Assembly (NCBI GenBank): GCA_903943955.1
Contig: CAJAPZ010000063.1
Span: 1 to 64,000, forward strand
DNA: 64,000 nucleotides
Direction of reading: 5' to 3'
Source: an uncultured Actinomycetes bacterium
GTDB taxonomy: Bacteria > Actinomycetota > Thermoleophilia > Miltoncostaeales > Miltoncostaeaceae
Both the position numbers and the translations under genes were made by a program. Shown in pieces: positions 36,927 to 45,638 of this stretch (position 1 is the stretch's first letter; the number at the start of each line of letters is the position of its first letter). A model generated the notes under the pieces. It saw only the letters and a list, made by a program, of their open reading frames with translations, did no database searches and was not told the origin of the DNA.

Positions 36927-37312
36927 TGGCAACACTCTTCCCGCTCCGTACGGCCCGCTGGTCGGACATCCTTCTGCTGAACCGACCTGACCGGATGGAG
37001 GCCGAGGTCGGCGACGACATGGTGTCCATCCGGATGGGCTGGCTTGGCCACGCAGAGATTCCGCTCGATCGCATCGCGCGCATCGACGGCTATCGCTGGC
37101 CCTGGTGGGGCGGATACGGCGTGCGTATCGGGAAGGGCCTCGTGGCATTCGTACCGACCCCCGGCGCGGCCACGCTGATCGAACTCGACCAGCGCATCAC
37201 CGTGCACGCCCCGGCCGCGTGGGACACATCTCGAGTGGTGGCCGCCGTGGCCGACCCCGCCGGATTCGCCGAGGCCATCGCCGCCGCGCGCAGTGCGCGC
37301 AACGGCGCCTGA
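36926..37312 (+). CDS. Unknown protein, possible bacterial PH-like domain
   Basis: 128 residues with an alternating hydrophobic pattern suggesting a small beta-barrel and a final helix (P-A-G-F-A-E-A-I-A-A-A-R). The central W-P-W-W-G-G-Y-G-V-R-I segment resembles the turn of bacterial PH/DUF1707-type domains, but similarity is weak. No signal peptide. The start overlaps the propeller gene's stop, so the two are co-translated. One nucleotide separates its stop from the convergent VOC gene. Confidence 0.65.
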   Translation: MATLFPLRTARWSDILLLNRPDRMEAEVGDDMVSIRMGWLGHAEIPLDRIARIDGYRWPWWGGYGVRIGKGLVAFVPTPGAATLIELDQRITVHAPAAWDTSRVVAAVADPAGFAEAIAAARSARNGA

Positions 37313-37313
37313 C

Positions 37314-37676
37314 TCAACCCTCGAGGACCTGCGTCGCAACAAGCTTGTTGCCGTCGGGGTCGTAGAACTCGAGTGACAGGGCACCGCCCATGTCCTCGAC
37401 GACGTCCTTCTGTACGGCCGCGTCGACCAGCATCTGGTCGAACACCTTGATGTCGGACACCCGGAATGAGACGGTGGCGCCGCCCTGGTGAGGCGGCGTG
37501 GCGAGCTCGCCGTACAGGCCGATCTCGGTTGATCCCACGGTGAACTGCGCCCAGTCGTTGCCTGCGCGATGGCTCAGCTCGAGACCGAGAACGCCCTCGT
37601 AAAAGGCCACCGATCGGTTCATGTTGCAGATGCCATAGAAGACGACGTCAACACCCTCGATGAGACTCACTGTCAC
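37314..37676 (-). CDS. VOC-superfamily (glyoxalase-like) protein
   Basis: 120 residues with the paired beta-alpha-beta-beta-beta modules of the vicinal-oxygen-chelate fold: V-F-Y-G-I-C-N-M-N-R-S-V-A-F-Y-E-G-V-L-G-L-E at the start and L-E-F-Y-D-P-D-G-N-K-L at the end. The Glu of L-E-F-Y-D-P-D-G is the usual metal ligand. Substrate unknown. GTG at 37676 has GGGAG 4 nt upstream; TTG at 37691 and GTG at 37670 are alternatives. Confidence 0.85.
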   Translation of the reverse strand: MTVSLIEGVDVVFYGICNMNRSVAFYEGVLGLELSHRAGNDWAQFTVGSTEIGLYGELATPPHQGGATVSFRVSDIKVFDQMLVDAAVQKDVVEDMGGALSLEFYDPDGNKLVATQVLEG

Positions 37677-37766
37677 GGTGCTCCCGGTCAATCCGTCCCC
37701 CGATGGGACAGGCTCGCCGCGATCCTAGCCGCGGCGAGCCCGGCGTGGCGGTACGATCCCACCTCG

Positions 37767-37823
37767 ATGAGGTTGATCTCCAAGAGCGCGCGTCGTCGTG
37801 CCCGGCGCTTCCGCAGGGTGTAG
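37767..37823 (+). CDS. Possible 18-residue Arg-rich leader peptide before the APC permease
   Basis: MRLISKSARRRARRFRRV, with nine arginines, ends 3 nt before the permease ATG. There is no ribosome site before its ATG, so evidence is limited to position and composition. If translated it could couple to the permease or act as an attenuator sensing arginine or charged tRNA-Arg. It may equally be chance. Confidence 0.3.
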   Translation: MRLISKSARRRARRFRRV

Positions 37824-37826
37824 CGC

Positions 37827-39788
37827 ATGGCGATCCGCCGACGCAGGCAGGAGCGCCTTGAGCGCGTGGTGGGCGTTCCGGGGCTGTGGGCCACGGCCTA
37901 CGGCAATGTCGGGTCGTCGATCTACTACGCGCTGGGCCTGGTGGCCGCGTACGCCCTCGGCCTCACCCCCGTGGTGTTCCTCATCGCGGGCCTCATCTTC
38001 GCGGCCACGGCGGTCAGTTACACCGAGGGCACCGCGCTCTTCCCGGAAGCCGGCGGCTCATCCTCCTTCGCCCGTCATGCATTCAACGAGGGCACGGCGT
38101 TCGGGGCCGCGTGGGCCCAGATGCTCAACTACATCATCACGATCGCCATCTCGGCATTCTTCGTGCCGCACTACCTGGGCGTGTTCTGGGCACCGCTCAA
38201 AGAGAACCCCTGGGACATCATCGTGGGCATCGGAGTGGTGCTGCTCCTCGCCCTCATCAACACCGTGGGCATCAAGGAGGCCGCCAAGCTGAACGTGGGC
38301 CTGGCGCTGCTCGATCTGGCCACGCAGCTGCTCCTGGTGATCGTGGGCCTGTTCATCCTCTTCTCCCCCACCACCCTCTGGGACAACATCGTGTGGGGAG
38401 TGGCCCCCACCTGGAGCAACCTCATCATCGGCGTCACGCTGGCAATGATCGCCTATACCGGTATCGAGACCATCTCGAACATGGCCGAGGAGGCGCAGGT
38501 GCCCGAGCGCACCATTCCCGCCTCCATCCGCGCGACTGTGCTCACCGTGCTGGTGATGTACGCGCTCATCCCCGCGGTTGCGCTGTCGGCGCTGCCGGTG
38601 GTGCAACTGCCCGATGGCAGCTACGAGACGGAACTCGGCACCACCTACGCCGGTGATCCGATCCTGGGGATCGTTGATCAATTCGGGCTATCGGGAGTCC
38701 CACTCGATCTGCTGCGCGGATTCGTGGGCATTCTTGCCGCCACGATCCTGATCATCGCCACGAATGCCGGTGTGATCGGCGTGTCGCGACTCACCTACTC
38801 GATGGGCTTCTACCGCCAGCTCCCGTCGGTGATCAGAAAGCTGCACCCACGCTTCAACACGCCCTACGTGGCCATCGGCATCTTCTGCGTCATCGCCGCC
38901 CTCGTGATGATCCCGGGCAAGGCCGACTTCCTGGCCAATATCTACGCCTTCGGCGCGATGCTCTCGTTCAGCATCGCGCATATCTCGATCATCTGGATGC
39001 GATGGAAATCGCCTGAACTCAAGCGCCCATTTCGCGGTGCGCCCAACATCGCGTGGCGCGGCCGCAGCATCCCCCTGTTCGCCATCTTCGGTCTACTGGG
39101 CACCGGCGGCGCGCTGGTGGCAGTGCTCGTGCTGCGGCCCGATGCGCGCTGGATCGGAATCATCTGGATGGCCGTGGGGCTCGTGATGTACGTGGCCTAC
39201 CGCAAGCACATCAAGGTGCCGTGGACCGAGACGGTCACGCTTGAGCGCACCGCGCCGGTGGCCGAAGTGGACATCGCCTACACCAACATCCTCGTGCCCA
39301 TCGTCGCCACCGAGGCGTCGGAGGAGATGATGGTGACCGCAGGCAAACTGGCCGCAGACGCCGATGTGCAGATCGCGGTGATCAACGTGGTGGAGGTTCC
39401 GGTCGAGCTGCCCCTCGAGGCGCGCATGCCCCGTGAGGAGCGTGCGGCAGACGAACTTCTCACTCACGCCCGTGCCATCGCCGAGGAGTACGGAGCCACC
39501 GTGGTGACACGCGTTATCCGCGGGCGCCAGGCCGGTCGCGCAATCGTTGACGAGGCCAGGGCGACGAAGGCCGAGGTGATCATGATGGGCGTGGCATCAC
39601 GGCGTCGCGTGGGCGATCGGCTCTTCGGACACACGGTGGACTACGTGTTGCGGCACGCACCCTGCCGGGTGGTCGTCACCAGCGACCGGCGTCCGCCAAG
39701 TCCGAGCGCCACAGCCGCGTTGGGTGCGGCGGCCTCCACCGCCGTCTCCGGTGTCCGCAAGCGGCCCTCAGATCCCGAAACGCGCTAA
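37827..39788 (+). CDS. APC-superfamily permease fused to a UspA domain
   Basis: 653 residues. Residues about 15-470 form roughly 12 transmembrane segments of an amino-acid/polyamine permease (G-S-S-I-Y-Y-A-L-G near the start, then F-P-E-A-G-G-S-S and a conserved Y-T-G-I-E-T). Residues about 485-630 are a universal-stress-protein domain with the ATP-loop-like G-x-x-x-R-R-R-V-G-D-R-L-F-G-H-T-V motif. Such fusions occur in several phyla and suggest nucleotide-dependent control of transport. The substrate is unknown. It is followed by a 195-bp spacer. Confidence 0.9.
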   Translation: MAIRRRRQERLERVVGVPGLWATAYGNVGSSIYYALGLVAAYALGLTPVVFLIAGLIFAATAVSYTEGTALFPEAGGSSSFARHAFNEGTAFGAAWAQMLNYIITIAISAFFVPHYLGVFWAPLKENPWDIIVGIGVVLLLALINTVGIKEAAKLNVGLALLDLATQLLLVIVGLFILFSPTTLWDNIVWGVAPTWSNLIIGVTLAMIAYTGIETISNMAEEAQVPERTIPASIRATVLTVLVMYALIPAVALSALPVVQLPDGSYETELGTTYAGDPILGIVDQFGLSGVPLDLLRGFVGILAATILIIATNAGVIGVSRLTYSMGFYRQLPSVIRKLHPRFNTPYVAIGIFCVIAALVMIPGKADFLANIYAFGAMLSFSIAHISIIWMRWKSPELKRPFRGAPNIAWRGRSIPLFAIFGLLGTGGALVAVLVLRPDARWIGIIWMAVGLVMYVAYRKHIKVPWTETVTLERTAPVAEVDIAYTNILVPIVATEASEEMMVTAGKLAADADVQIAVINVVEVPVELPLEARMPREERAADELLTHARAIAEEYGATVVTRVIRGRQAGRAIVDEARATKAEVIMMGVASRRRVGDRLFGHTVDYVLRHAPCRVVVTSDRRPPSPSATAALGAAASTAVSGVRKRPSDPETR

Positions 39789-39834
39789 TTCTCACACCTT
39801 CTTCACGATTGGCGTAACACGTTGTTGGGCAGGT

Positions 39835-39850
39835 CGTAACCGTCGTTACG
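39835..39850 (+). promoter_or_regulatory. Inverted repeat upstream of the first MFS gene, candidate operator
   Basis: CGTAAC-CGTC-GTTACG is a perfect 6+6 inverted repeat 134 bp before the MFS ATG. A related GCGTAACACGTTGT stretch lies just upstream, near 39813. It could bind a dimeric regulator. A TACCGT box lies 9 nt before the ATG and might be a -10. The remaining 195-bp spacer shows nothing else I can identify. Confidence 0.4.
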
Positions 39851-39983
39851 AACTCTCTCAGGCGCGTGGATAAGCGGAGTGTCGGCATGTTTGGCGTGCC
39901 GATAGACCGGCGAATACACGTCGACTTCGTGCGACTCCGAACTTATTGACGCGCCCATGATGTGGACCTACCGTCGTTGATGC

Positions 39984-41219
39984 ATGAGGAACGACCAGCG
40001 AAACCCACTTCTGCGAACCCGTGACGGGCGCGCGCTCCTGCTCACGCAGGCTGCTCACGCGCTCGCGCAGGGAATGATGACGGTCATCATTCCGTGGCTC
40101 ATCCTCGAGAGCGGCGGATCGCTCTCACAGGCCACCATCGGGTTTGCCATCACCTTCGTGCCATTCCTTCTGCTGGCCGTACCGGCCGGAATTGCCGGTG
40201 ACCGCCTTCCACGGCGACCGCTGCTCGCCGTAGCCCTCGGGTCCGGGATCGTCATCGCAGCCGCGCTGGCCATTGCGCTGTCGGTGGGCCAGCCGGGAAT
40301 CTGGGTGCTGTACGCCGGCGCCTTCCTCATCGGATCCGTACGTGTATTCGTGGATGCCGCCATGTTCGGCGCACTGTCCACCATGACGGAGCGCTACGAA
40401 ATCATGCCCGCACAGGCCGCACTGGCACAGGCGTTCAACCTCGGGTACTTCGGCGGCCCCGCAATTGCCGGGCTCGCGCTGGTGCTCGGCGCCAGCGACG
40501 CCATCTGGATGGTTGCCGGAGCGCTCGCCATCGCCGTTATCGGTGCCACGTCGGCATCGGCCCGGTTCGACGAGCGCGTGCGGTCTGATGCACCGAAGCT
40601 CCCCATCCGCCGCGGCCTGACATTCCTGTTCCTCTCGCGCAACCTTCGTGCGCTCACGGTCACCGCGATCGCGTGGAGTGTGGCGTCTGGTGCCGCCATC
40701 AGTCTGGCGGTACCGCTCCTTCGCAACGATCTCCATATGTCGGGGGCCGCACTGGCCGCCGTGCTCGGGGCCGGTGTTGCCTGCATGATGCTGGCGACGC
40801 CCATCATCACCCGGCTCGACCGACGGCATGCTGATGAGACCATCGTGGTGCTCGCCTGCGCCATCTACGTCATCCCTGCCCTCGCCATGGCGATTGTGCC
40901 CGGCGTGCTCGGCACCGCACTCGTCTATGCGCCGCTCATGCTGGCCAATGCGCTGTGCTCCGCGACGCTCATCGGCGCCCGCGCACGACGCGTGCCGCAG
41001 TCGATGCAGGCCCTGGCAGGAGTCGCCGGCCGCACGCTGGTAATGGCCGGCCTCGCCGTGGGAGCATCGCTCGGTGGCTTCACCGCAGAGTGGGTGGGTC
41101 CGCGTGGTGCCTACGCCATCGTGGCGCTGGCGCTGGCCATCACGGCCCTCTCCGCACGCCCCGCGCTGTCCCGTGCGCGCGACCGCCGCCTGCAGGGTCG
41201 CACCGTCATCGCCCGATAG
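39984..41219 (+). CDS. MFS transporter (12 TM, drug/metabolite efflux type)
   Basis: 411 residues with about 12 hydrophobic segments. The loop 2-3 motif A reads G-I-A-G-D-R-L-P-R-R-P, the major-facilitator signature. It resembles the MFS group with a cytosolic R-F-D-E-R-V linker between halves. The substrate cannot be deduced; export of a drug or metabolite is usual for the group. Another MFS gene follows 35 bp downstream and may be independently transcribed (see the -10 box there). Confidence 0.88.
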   Translation: MRNDQRNPLLRTRDGRALLLTQAAHALAQGMMTVIIPWLILESGGSLSQATIGFAITFVPFLLLAVPAGIAGDRLPRRPLLAVALGSGIVIAAALAIALSVGQPGIWVLYAGAFLIGSVRVFVDAAMFGALSTMTERYEIMPAQAALAQAFNLGYFGGPAIAGLALVLGASDAIWMVAGALAIAVIGATSASARFDERVRSDAPKLPIRRGLTFLFLSRNLRALTVTAIAWSVASGAAISLAVPLLRNDLHMSGAALAAVLGAGVACMMLATPIITRLDRRHADETIVVLACAIYVIPALAMAIVPGVLGTALVYAPLMLANALCSATLIGARARRVPQSMQALAGVAGRTLVMAGLAVGASLGGFTAEWVGPRGAYAIVALALAITALSARPALSRARDRRLQGRTVIAR

Positions 41220-41242
41220 CACCGTGCGCCCGCAGACCCGGC

Positions 41243-41248
41243 TAGGGT
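41243..41248 (+). promoter_or_regulatory. Leaderless-type -10 box for the DHA2 transporter
   Basis: TAGGGT lies 6 nt before the GTG at 41255. CGCGCC separates them, so no ribosome site is possible. Confidence 0.5.
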
Positions 41249-41254
41249 CGCGCC

Positions 41255-42862
41255 GTGCGCAAGTGGTCGGCAATCATCATTCTGGGGTTAGCCCAGTTCA
41301 TCATGGTGCTCGACGGCACCGTCATGAATGTGTCGATCACGACCGTCGTGCGCGACCTCGACACCACGGTGCAGGCGATGCAGCTAGCCATCGCCACATT
41401 CGCACTGACCATGGCGGCATTCATGCTCACCGGTGCGGCCATCGGCGACCGGCTTGGCCGCAGACGAACATTCGTCATCGGGCTGTGCATTTACGCCGTG
41501 GGTTCGTTCCTCACGGCGGTCGCCCCGGGGTTCACCATGCTGTTCATCGGGTGGTCGGTGATTGAGGGCCTTGGCGCCGTGCTGGTGATCCCGGCCATCG
41601 CCGCACTGGCCGCCGCCAACTATCAAGGCCGTGATCGCGCCATCGCCTACGGCATCCTGGGCGGTATCGCCGGGGCTGCCGCGGCCGCCGGGCCGCTCAT
41701 CGGCGGCTGGGTGACCACGTACTTCTCGTGGCGCTGGGTGTTTGCCGCCGAGACCATCATCATTCTCGTGGCGATCCTCCCGCTGGTGCGACAGATCGGC
41801 GACGGCGCCCGCCGTCCGGCGAAGAGCCGGTTCGATCTGGTCGGAGTCGCGCTGTCAGCGCTGGCGATGGGCCTGGTTGTGCTCGCCCTGGTCAGCGCCA
41901 GTTCATGGGGACTGATCGAGCCCATCGACCCGCCGTTCACCATCGCCGGCTTCTCGCCCGTCATTCCCATCGTGATGGTGGGCCTCTTCGTCGGCTGGGC
42001 ATTCATGCGATGGGAGGGCCGTGTGAATGCAAAGGGGCACACCCCGCTCCTCGGCACCGATCTCCTCCAGATCCCGGTGCTGCGCGCGGGGCTCGGATCA
42101 ACCATGGTCATGTACTTCATCGTCGCGGGCTCCTTCTTCATCCTGCCGCTCTACCTGCAGACCGTGCTCGGGCTTGACGCGCTGGGATCGGGTCTGCGCA
42201 TCCTCCCCATGTCGCTCGCGTTGTTCGTCCTGGCGCTTGTGGGCTCGCGCCTGTCGGCACGCATCTCTCCACGCACGCTCGTGCAGGTGGGTCTGGCGCT
42301 CGGTGTCATTGGCGTCGCCCTGCTCATGACCAGCATCGGCCCCGAGCTCACCGGACCCCGCTTTGCCATCGCCATGACCATCCTCGGCGCCGGACTGGGG
42401 CTCGCCTTCTCGCAACTGGGCAACGTCAACCTGTCGGCCGCCGACATCACGCGAAGCAGCGAGGTGGGTGGCCTGCAGGGCACGATGCAGAATCTGGGCA
42501 TGTCACTGGGCACTGCCCTGGCGGGCACCGTGCTGTTCATCGGGCTGGCCACCACGTTCCAGACCCAACTGTCCAACCAGCCGGCCGTCAACGAGCAGCT
42601 GACCCAGCAGGCGGCAGCGGCCACCGCGAGCGGCATCGCCGTGGTACCGGCATCAGACGTGCAGATAGCCGCCACCAACGCCGGCCTGCCGCCAGACGAG
42701 GTGGATGCCGTGGTCACCGCGTACTCCGATGCCAAGCTGCAATCCCTGCGAGCCGCACTTGCCATCGTGGCCATCGTCGGTCTCTTCGGCCTATTGCTGA
42801 CCCGACGCCTGCCAAGCGCGCCCCTCACCGACTCTCCTGCCGCAGCAGGGACTCCCCCGTGA
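41255..42862 (+). CDS. DHA2 (EmrB/QacA) family MFS drug exporter
   Basis: 535 residues with about 14 membrane segments. The DHA2 pattern includes L-D-G-T-V-M-N-V near the N-terminus (motif D1), G-D-R-L-G-R-R (motif A) and G-A-A-A-A-A-G-P-L-I-G-G-W (motif C, typical of antiporters). A periplasmic loop of about 80 residues lies before the last helix. It is likely a proton-coupled efflux pump for hydrophobic compounds. Confidence 0.92.
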   Translation: MRKWSAIIILGLAQFIMVLDGTVMNVSITTVVRDLDTTVQAMQLAIATFALTMAAFMLTGAAIGDRLGRRRTFVIGLCIYAVGSFLTAVAPGFTMLFIGWSVIEGLGAVLVIPAIAALAAANYQGRDRAIAYGILGGIAGAAAAAGPLIGGWVTTYFSWRWVFAAETIIILVAILPLVRQIGDGARRPAKSRFDLVGVALSALAMGLVVLALVSASSWGLIEPIDPPFTIAGFSPVIPIVMVGLFVGWAFMRWEGRVNAKGHTPLLGTDLLQIPVLRAGLGSTMVMYFIVAGSFFILPLYLQTVLGLDALGSGLRILPMSLALFVLALVGSRLSARISPRTLVQVGLALGVIGVALLMTSIGPELTGPRFAIAMTILGAGLGLAFSQLGNVNLSAADITRSSEVGGLQGTMQNLGMSLGTALAGTVLFIGLATTFQTQLSNQPAVNEQLTQQAAAATASGIAVVPASDVQIAATNAGLPPDEVDAVVTAYSDAKLQSLRAALAIVAIVGLFGLLLTRRLPSAPLTDSPAAAGTPP

Positions 42863-42994
42863 CGCCGATCCGATCGCGCCCGGCAATCCCGATATTTGTG
42901 CGCAGCGCATCTACACCCACTGCCGCGGCCTGATCCGCGGCATCTCACATGAACGCCAGTTCGCTGGCCAACGCCACTCGCGAAGGAGACTCCC

Positions 42995-43396
42995 ATGGGT
43001 TCTGAATTTGAGGTCGTGCTCGACGTGCAGGCATCGCCCGCCGAGGCGTGGGCCGTGGTGGGCGACCCGTGCGGTGTCACCCGTTGGTATCCGCTGTACA
43101 CGTCGTGCACCCTTGAGGGCAATACCCGCACACTTGCGCGCGCTGATGGGGCGGTTGTGGTGGAGGACCTGCTCTCCCGCGACGACGACGATATGTCGTA
43201 TTCGTACGCCGTCACGGCCGGGCTCCCGCTGGCCGAGCACGAGGCCTCGTTCCGGGTAGATGCAGAGGGCAGCGGGTCGCGCATCACCTGGCGCACCCGG
43301 GCCGTGCATGAGGACCCCTCCATCGATATGGAGGATCGCCTGGCTGATCGCCAGCGCGAGGCCCTTGAGGGGCTCCGGGCACTCCTCGACGACTAA
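42995..43396 (+). CDS. SRPBCC-family (polyketide cyclase-like) protein
   Basis: 133 residues with the START/Bet v1-like pattern: an initial strand (F-E-V-V-L-D-V-Q-A-S-P-A-E-A-W-A-V-V-G-D-P), a central hydrophobic-cavity sheet and a long C-terminal helix (E-A-L-E-G-L-R-A-L-L). It probably binds a small hydrophobic ligand; substrate unknown. GGAGA precedes the ATG at 42995 by about 7 nt. Confidence 0.82.
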   Translation: MGSEFEVVLDVQASPAEAWAVVGDPCGVTRWYPLYTSCTLEGNTRTLARADGAVVVEDLLSRDDDDMSYSYAVTAGLPLAEHEASFRVDAEGSGSRITWRTRAVHEDPSIDMEDRLADRQREALEGLRALLDD

Positions 43397-43516
43397 GCCG
43401 CATTCTTCAGTGGTTCTTCGATTTCTTTTGCCGTGCCCTGACATTGGGAATGCATCATGGGGATGCGCGGATCACACCCGTGGTTCGCAAACCCCTGTGA
43501 ACGCCGGAGGACAGAC

Positions 43517-43600
43517 GTGAAGACCGACTCAAAGCGCGTCGCCGGTCTCGCGACGTCGGCGGCCCCTCAGGGGCCCGGTACGGCAGACTCGTCCCCATGA
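43517..43600 (+). CDS. 27-residue leader peptide overlapping the response-regulator start
   Basis: A GTG preceded by GGAGG at 6 nt opens a 27-codon frame ([16 protein letters not shown]...) whose TGA overlaps the response-regulator ATG as ATGA. The response regulator itself has no ribosome site (CTCGTCCCC lies upstream), so its translation probably depends on this frame. A GGCCCC/GGGGCC hairpin sits inside the last third. I see no family match for the peptide. Confidence 0.5.
   Translation: MKTDSKRVAGLATSAAPQGPGTADSSP
43561..43575 (+). promoter_or_regulatory. Hairpin within the leader ORF, possible translational control element
   Basis: GGCCCC-TCA-GGGGCC is a perfect 6-bp stem with a 3-nt loop, 21 nt before the response-regulator ATG. 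Ribosomes translating the leader would open it. No T-tract follows, so it is unlikely to be a terminator. Confidence 0.4.
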
Positions 43601-44277
43601 GAGTTCTGGTGGTGGACGACGAGGAGGCAGTGCGTACCGCCGTACGGCGGGCGCTGACCCTCGCCGGCTACGAGGTGGAGATGGCAGCGGATGGCGAAGA
43701 GGCCCTCCAGTCGCTGGCCGAGCGGGCACCCGACGCCATCGTGCTCGACATCCTCATGCCCGGTGTTGACGGCATTGAGGTGTGCAGGCGCCTGCGAGCC
43801 GCTGGCGATCACACGCCGGTACTCATGCTCACTGCACGCGATGCGGTGGGCGACAGGGTGGCCGGTCTCGATGCCGGTGCCGACGACTACATGGTCAAGC
43901 CCTTCGCCCTTCAGGAGCTCCTGGCACGACTGCGCGCGCTTCTGCGGCGCACGGGCAACGGCGGATCCGACGATGCCGCCATTCTCAGATTCGACGACCT
44001 CACACTCGACCTCGCGGGACACATGGCCGAGCGGGCCGGACGGCCGATCGATCTCACCCGAACCGAGTTTCTGCTTCTCGAGCTACTCATGCGCAACCCG
44101 CGCGTGGTGCTCACGCGATCGGTCATCCATGAGCGGGTATGGGGCTACGACTTCGGCCCGGCATCGAACTCTTTGGGCGTGTACATCGGGTACCTCCGGC
44201 GCAAGATCGAGGACGCCGACGGGTCGCGCCTTATCCATACAATCCGCGGCGTCGGCTACGTGCTGCGCGAGCCATGA
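43597..44277 (+). CDS. OmpR/PhoB-family response regulator
   Basis: 226 residues. The receiver domain has D-D-E near residue 8, the phosphoacceptor Asp51 in V-L-D-I-L-M-P and the Lys in Y-M-V-K-P-F. The C-terminal winged-helix domain has the [10 protein letters not shown] and R-G-V-G-Y-V-L signatures. The stop overlaps the kinase start (ATGA), so the pair is a two-component system. The closest family pattern is the MprA/TrcR-type actinobacterial regulators; the signal is not known. Confidence 0.95.
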   Translation: MRVLVVDDEEAVRTAVRRALTLAGYEVEMAADGEEALQSLAERAPDAIVLDILMPGVDGIEVCRRLRAAGDHTPVLMLTARDAVGDRVAGLDAGADDYMVKPFALQELLARLRALLRRTGNGGSDDAAILRFDDLTLDLAGHMAERAGRPIDLTRTEFLLLELLMRNPRVVLTRSVIHERVWGYDFGPASNSLGVYIGYLRRKIEDADGSRLIHTIRGVGYVLREP

Positions 44278-45638
44278 CCCTTCGTACCCGCCTCGCCGTC
44301 GGGGCTGCGGTCGCCGTCGCAGTAACGGTGATCGCCGCATCGCTGTCGGCGTTCCTTGTCACGCGCGCGCGCCTTCTGAGTGATGTCGACCAAAGCCTGC
44401 AGCAACAGGTGGAGAAGGTCCTCCATGACGGCCGGGCCGAGCGCATACCGCGCGGCCCCTTTCGGGGGGGCGACCGCTTCGGTGGACCCCAATTCGCGTC
44501 TCAGGTGATCACTGCATCCGGAGTTCTCGACGGTGCGTCACCGCTGCCCGGCGACCTCCCAGTGACAGCCCGCGACAAGGCCGTCGCCGCAGGCACCGAG
44601 CCTGACTACTTCTGGGACGCAAACATCAACGGCGTGCCGGTCCGGGGTCTCACGGCTCGGCTCGGGCCCGTGCTGGCCGACGGCACCGGGGCAGCCTACG
44701 AGGTCGCACGCCCTATTGACGAAGTGCGCTCCGTGCTCTCGGGCCTCGGCATCATCCTGCTCGTCGTCGCGGGAGCTGGCATCGCACTCGGCGCTGGACT
44801 CGGCTGGTTCATCTCGGGCCGGGCGCTCAGACCGGTCGCGATGTTCACCGACGAGACCGAAGATCTCGCAGATGCCGGCGACCTCTCGCGCCGGCTCACC
44901 GAGGGTGGCGATGATGAGATCGGGCGCCTCGCGCGCGTGTTCAACGCCACTCTCGACCAGCTCGAGGCGTCAGCTGACGCGCAGCGGCGTCTTGTGGCAG
45001 ATGCCTCCCATGAGCTGCGCACCCCGCTCGCGTCACTCCGGGCAAACATCGAGGTGCTGCAGCAGGCTGGATCACTGCCGCCCGAGGAGCACGGTGCCCT
45101 ACTGCGCGATGTCGTGCAACAGACGGATGAACTGACCGCGCTGGTCACGGACATCGTGCATGCCGGGGAGAACGCCAACATGCCCGAAGAGGTTCAGGAC
45201 GTGCGTCTGGATGATCTCGTTGCGGCATCGATCGAGCGGACCCGGCGCCTTACCCCCGGCATCACAGTGCTGCAGGACCTCTCGGAGACGGTTGTCGACG
45301 GCGTCCCCGAGCGGTTAGCGCGCCTGGTGGCCAATCTGCTGGACAACGCGGTGAAATGGACCCCGGCGGACCGCCCCATCGAGGTGCGCCTGCACGACCG
45401 CACGCTGACCGTGCGCGATCACGGGCCGGGCTTTGCCACCGACGACCTGCCCCATGTATTCGACCGCTTCTACCGGTCGCCCGCCGCTCGGGGTATGCCC
45501 GGGTCAGGGCTCGGGCTCTCGATCGTGCGCCAAGTCGCCGACATCCACGGCGCAGCGGTCTCCGCTGGCAATGCCGACGGGGGTGGCGCGGTGATGACCG
45601 TCGTCTTCCCACCCCTCTCGGAGTTCGACGACAACTAG
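44274..45638 (+). CDS. Sensor histidine kinase partner
   Basis: 454 residues. Transmembrane helix 1 is at about 9-29, then an extracytoplasmic sensor of about 120 residues and helix 2 at about 157-182. A HAMP domain follows, then HisKA with His246 in [10 protein letters not shown] and a HATPase domain ([23 protein letters not shown]). The chosen ATG starts the first hydrophobic helix. The last 43 codons have a diverged copy at 47331-47459. The stop overlaps the convergent hydrolase in a CTAG tetramer. Confidence 0.95.
   Translation: MTLRTRLAVGAAVAVAVTVIAASLSAFLVTRARLLSDVDQSLQQQVEKVLHDGRAERIPRGPFRGGDRFGGPQFASQVITASGVLDGASPLPGDLPVTARDKAVAAGTEPDYFWDANINGVPVRGLTARLGPVLADGTGAAYEVARPIDEVRSVLSGLGIILLVVAGAGIALGAGLGWFISGRALRPVAMFTDETEDLADAGDLSRRLTEGGDDEIGRLARVFNATLDQLEASADAQRRLVADASHELRTPLASLRANIEVLQQAGSLPPEEHGALLRDVVQQTDELTALVTDIVHAGENANMPEEVQDVRLDDLVAASIERTRRLTPGITVLQDLSETVVDGVPERLARLVANLLDNAVKWTPADRPIEVRLHDRTLTVRDHGPGFATDDLPHVFDRFYRSPAARGMPGSGLGLSIVRQVADIHGAAVSAGNADGGGAVMTVVFPPLSEFDDN

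Noticed and set aside
42863-42994. Possible RNA gene in the spacer before the SRPBCC gene
   Set aside because: No tRNA-like or strong hairpin pattern; only a ribosome site for the next gene was found.
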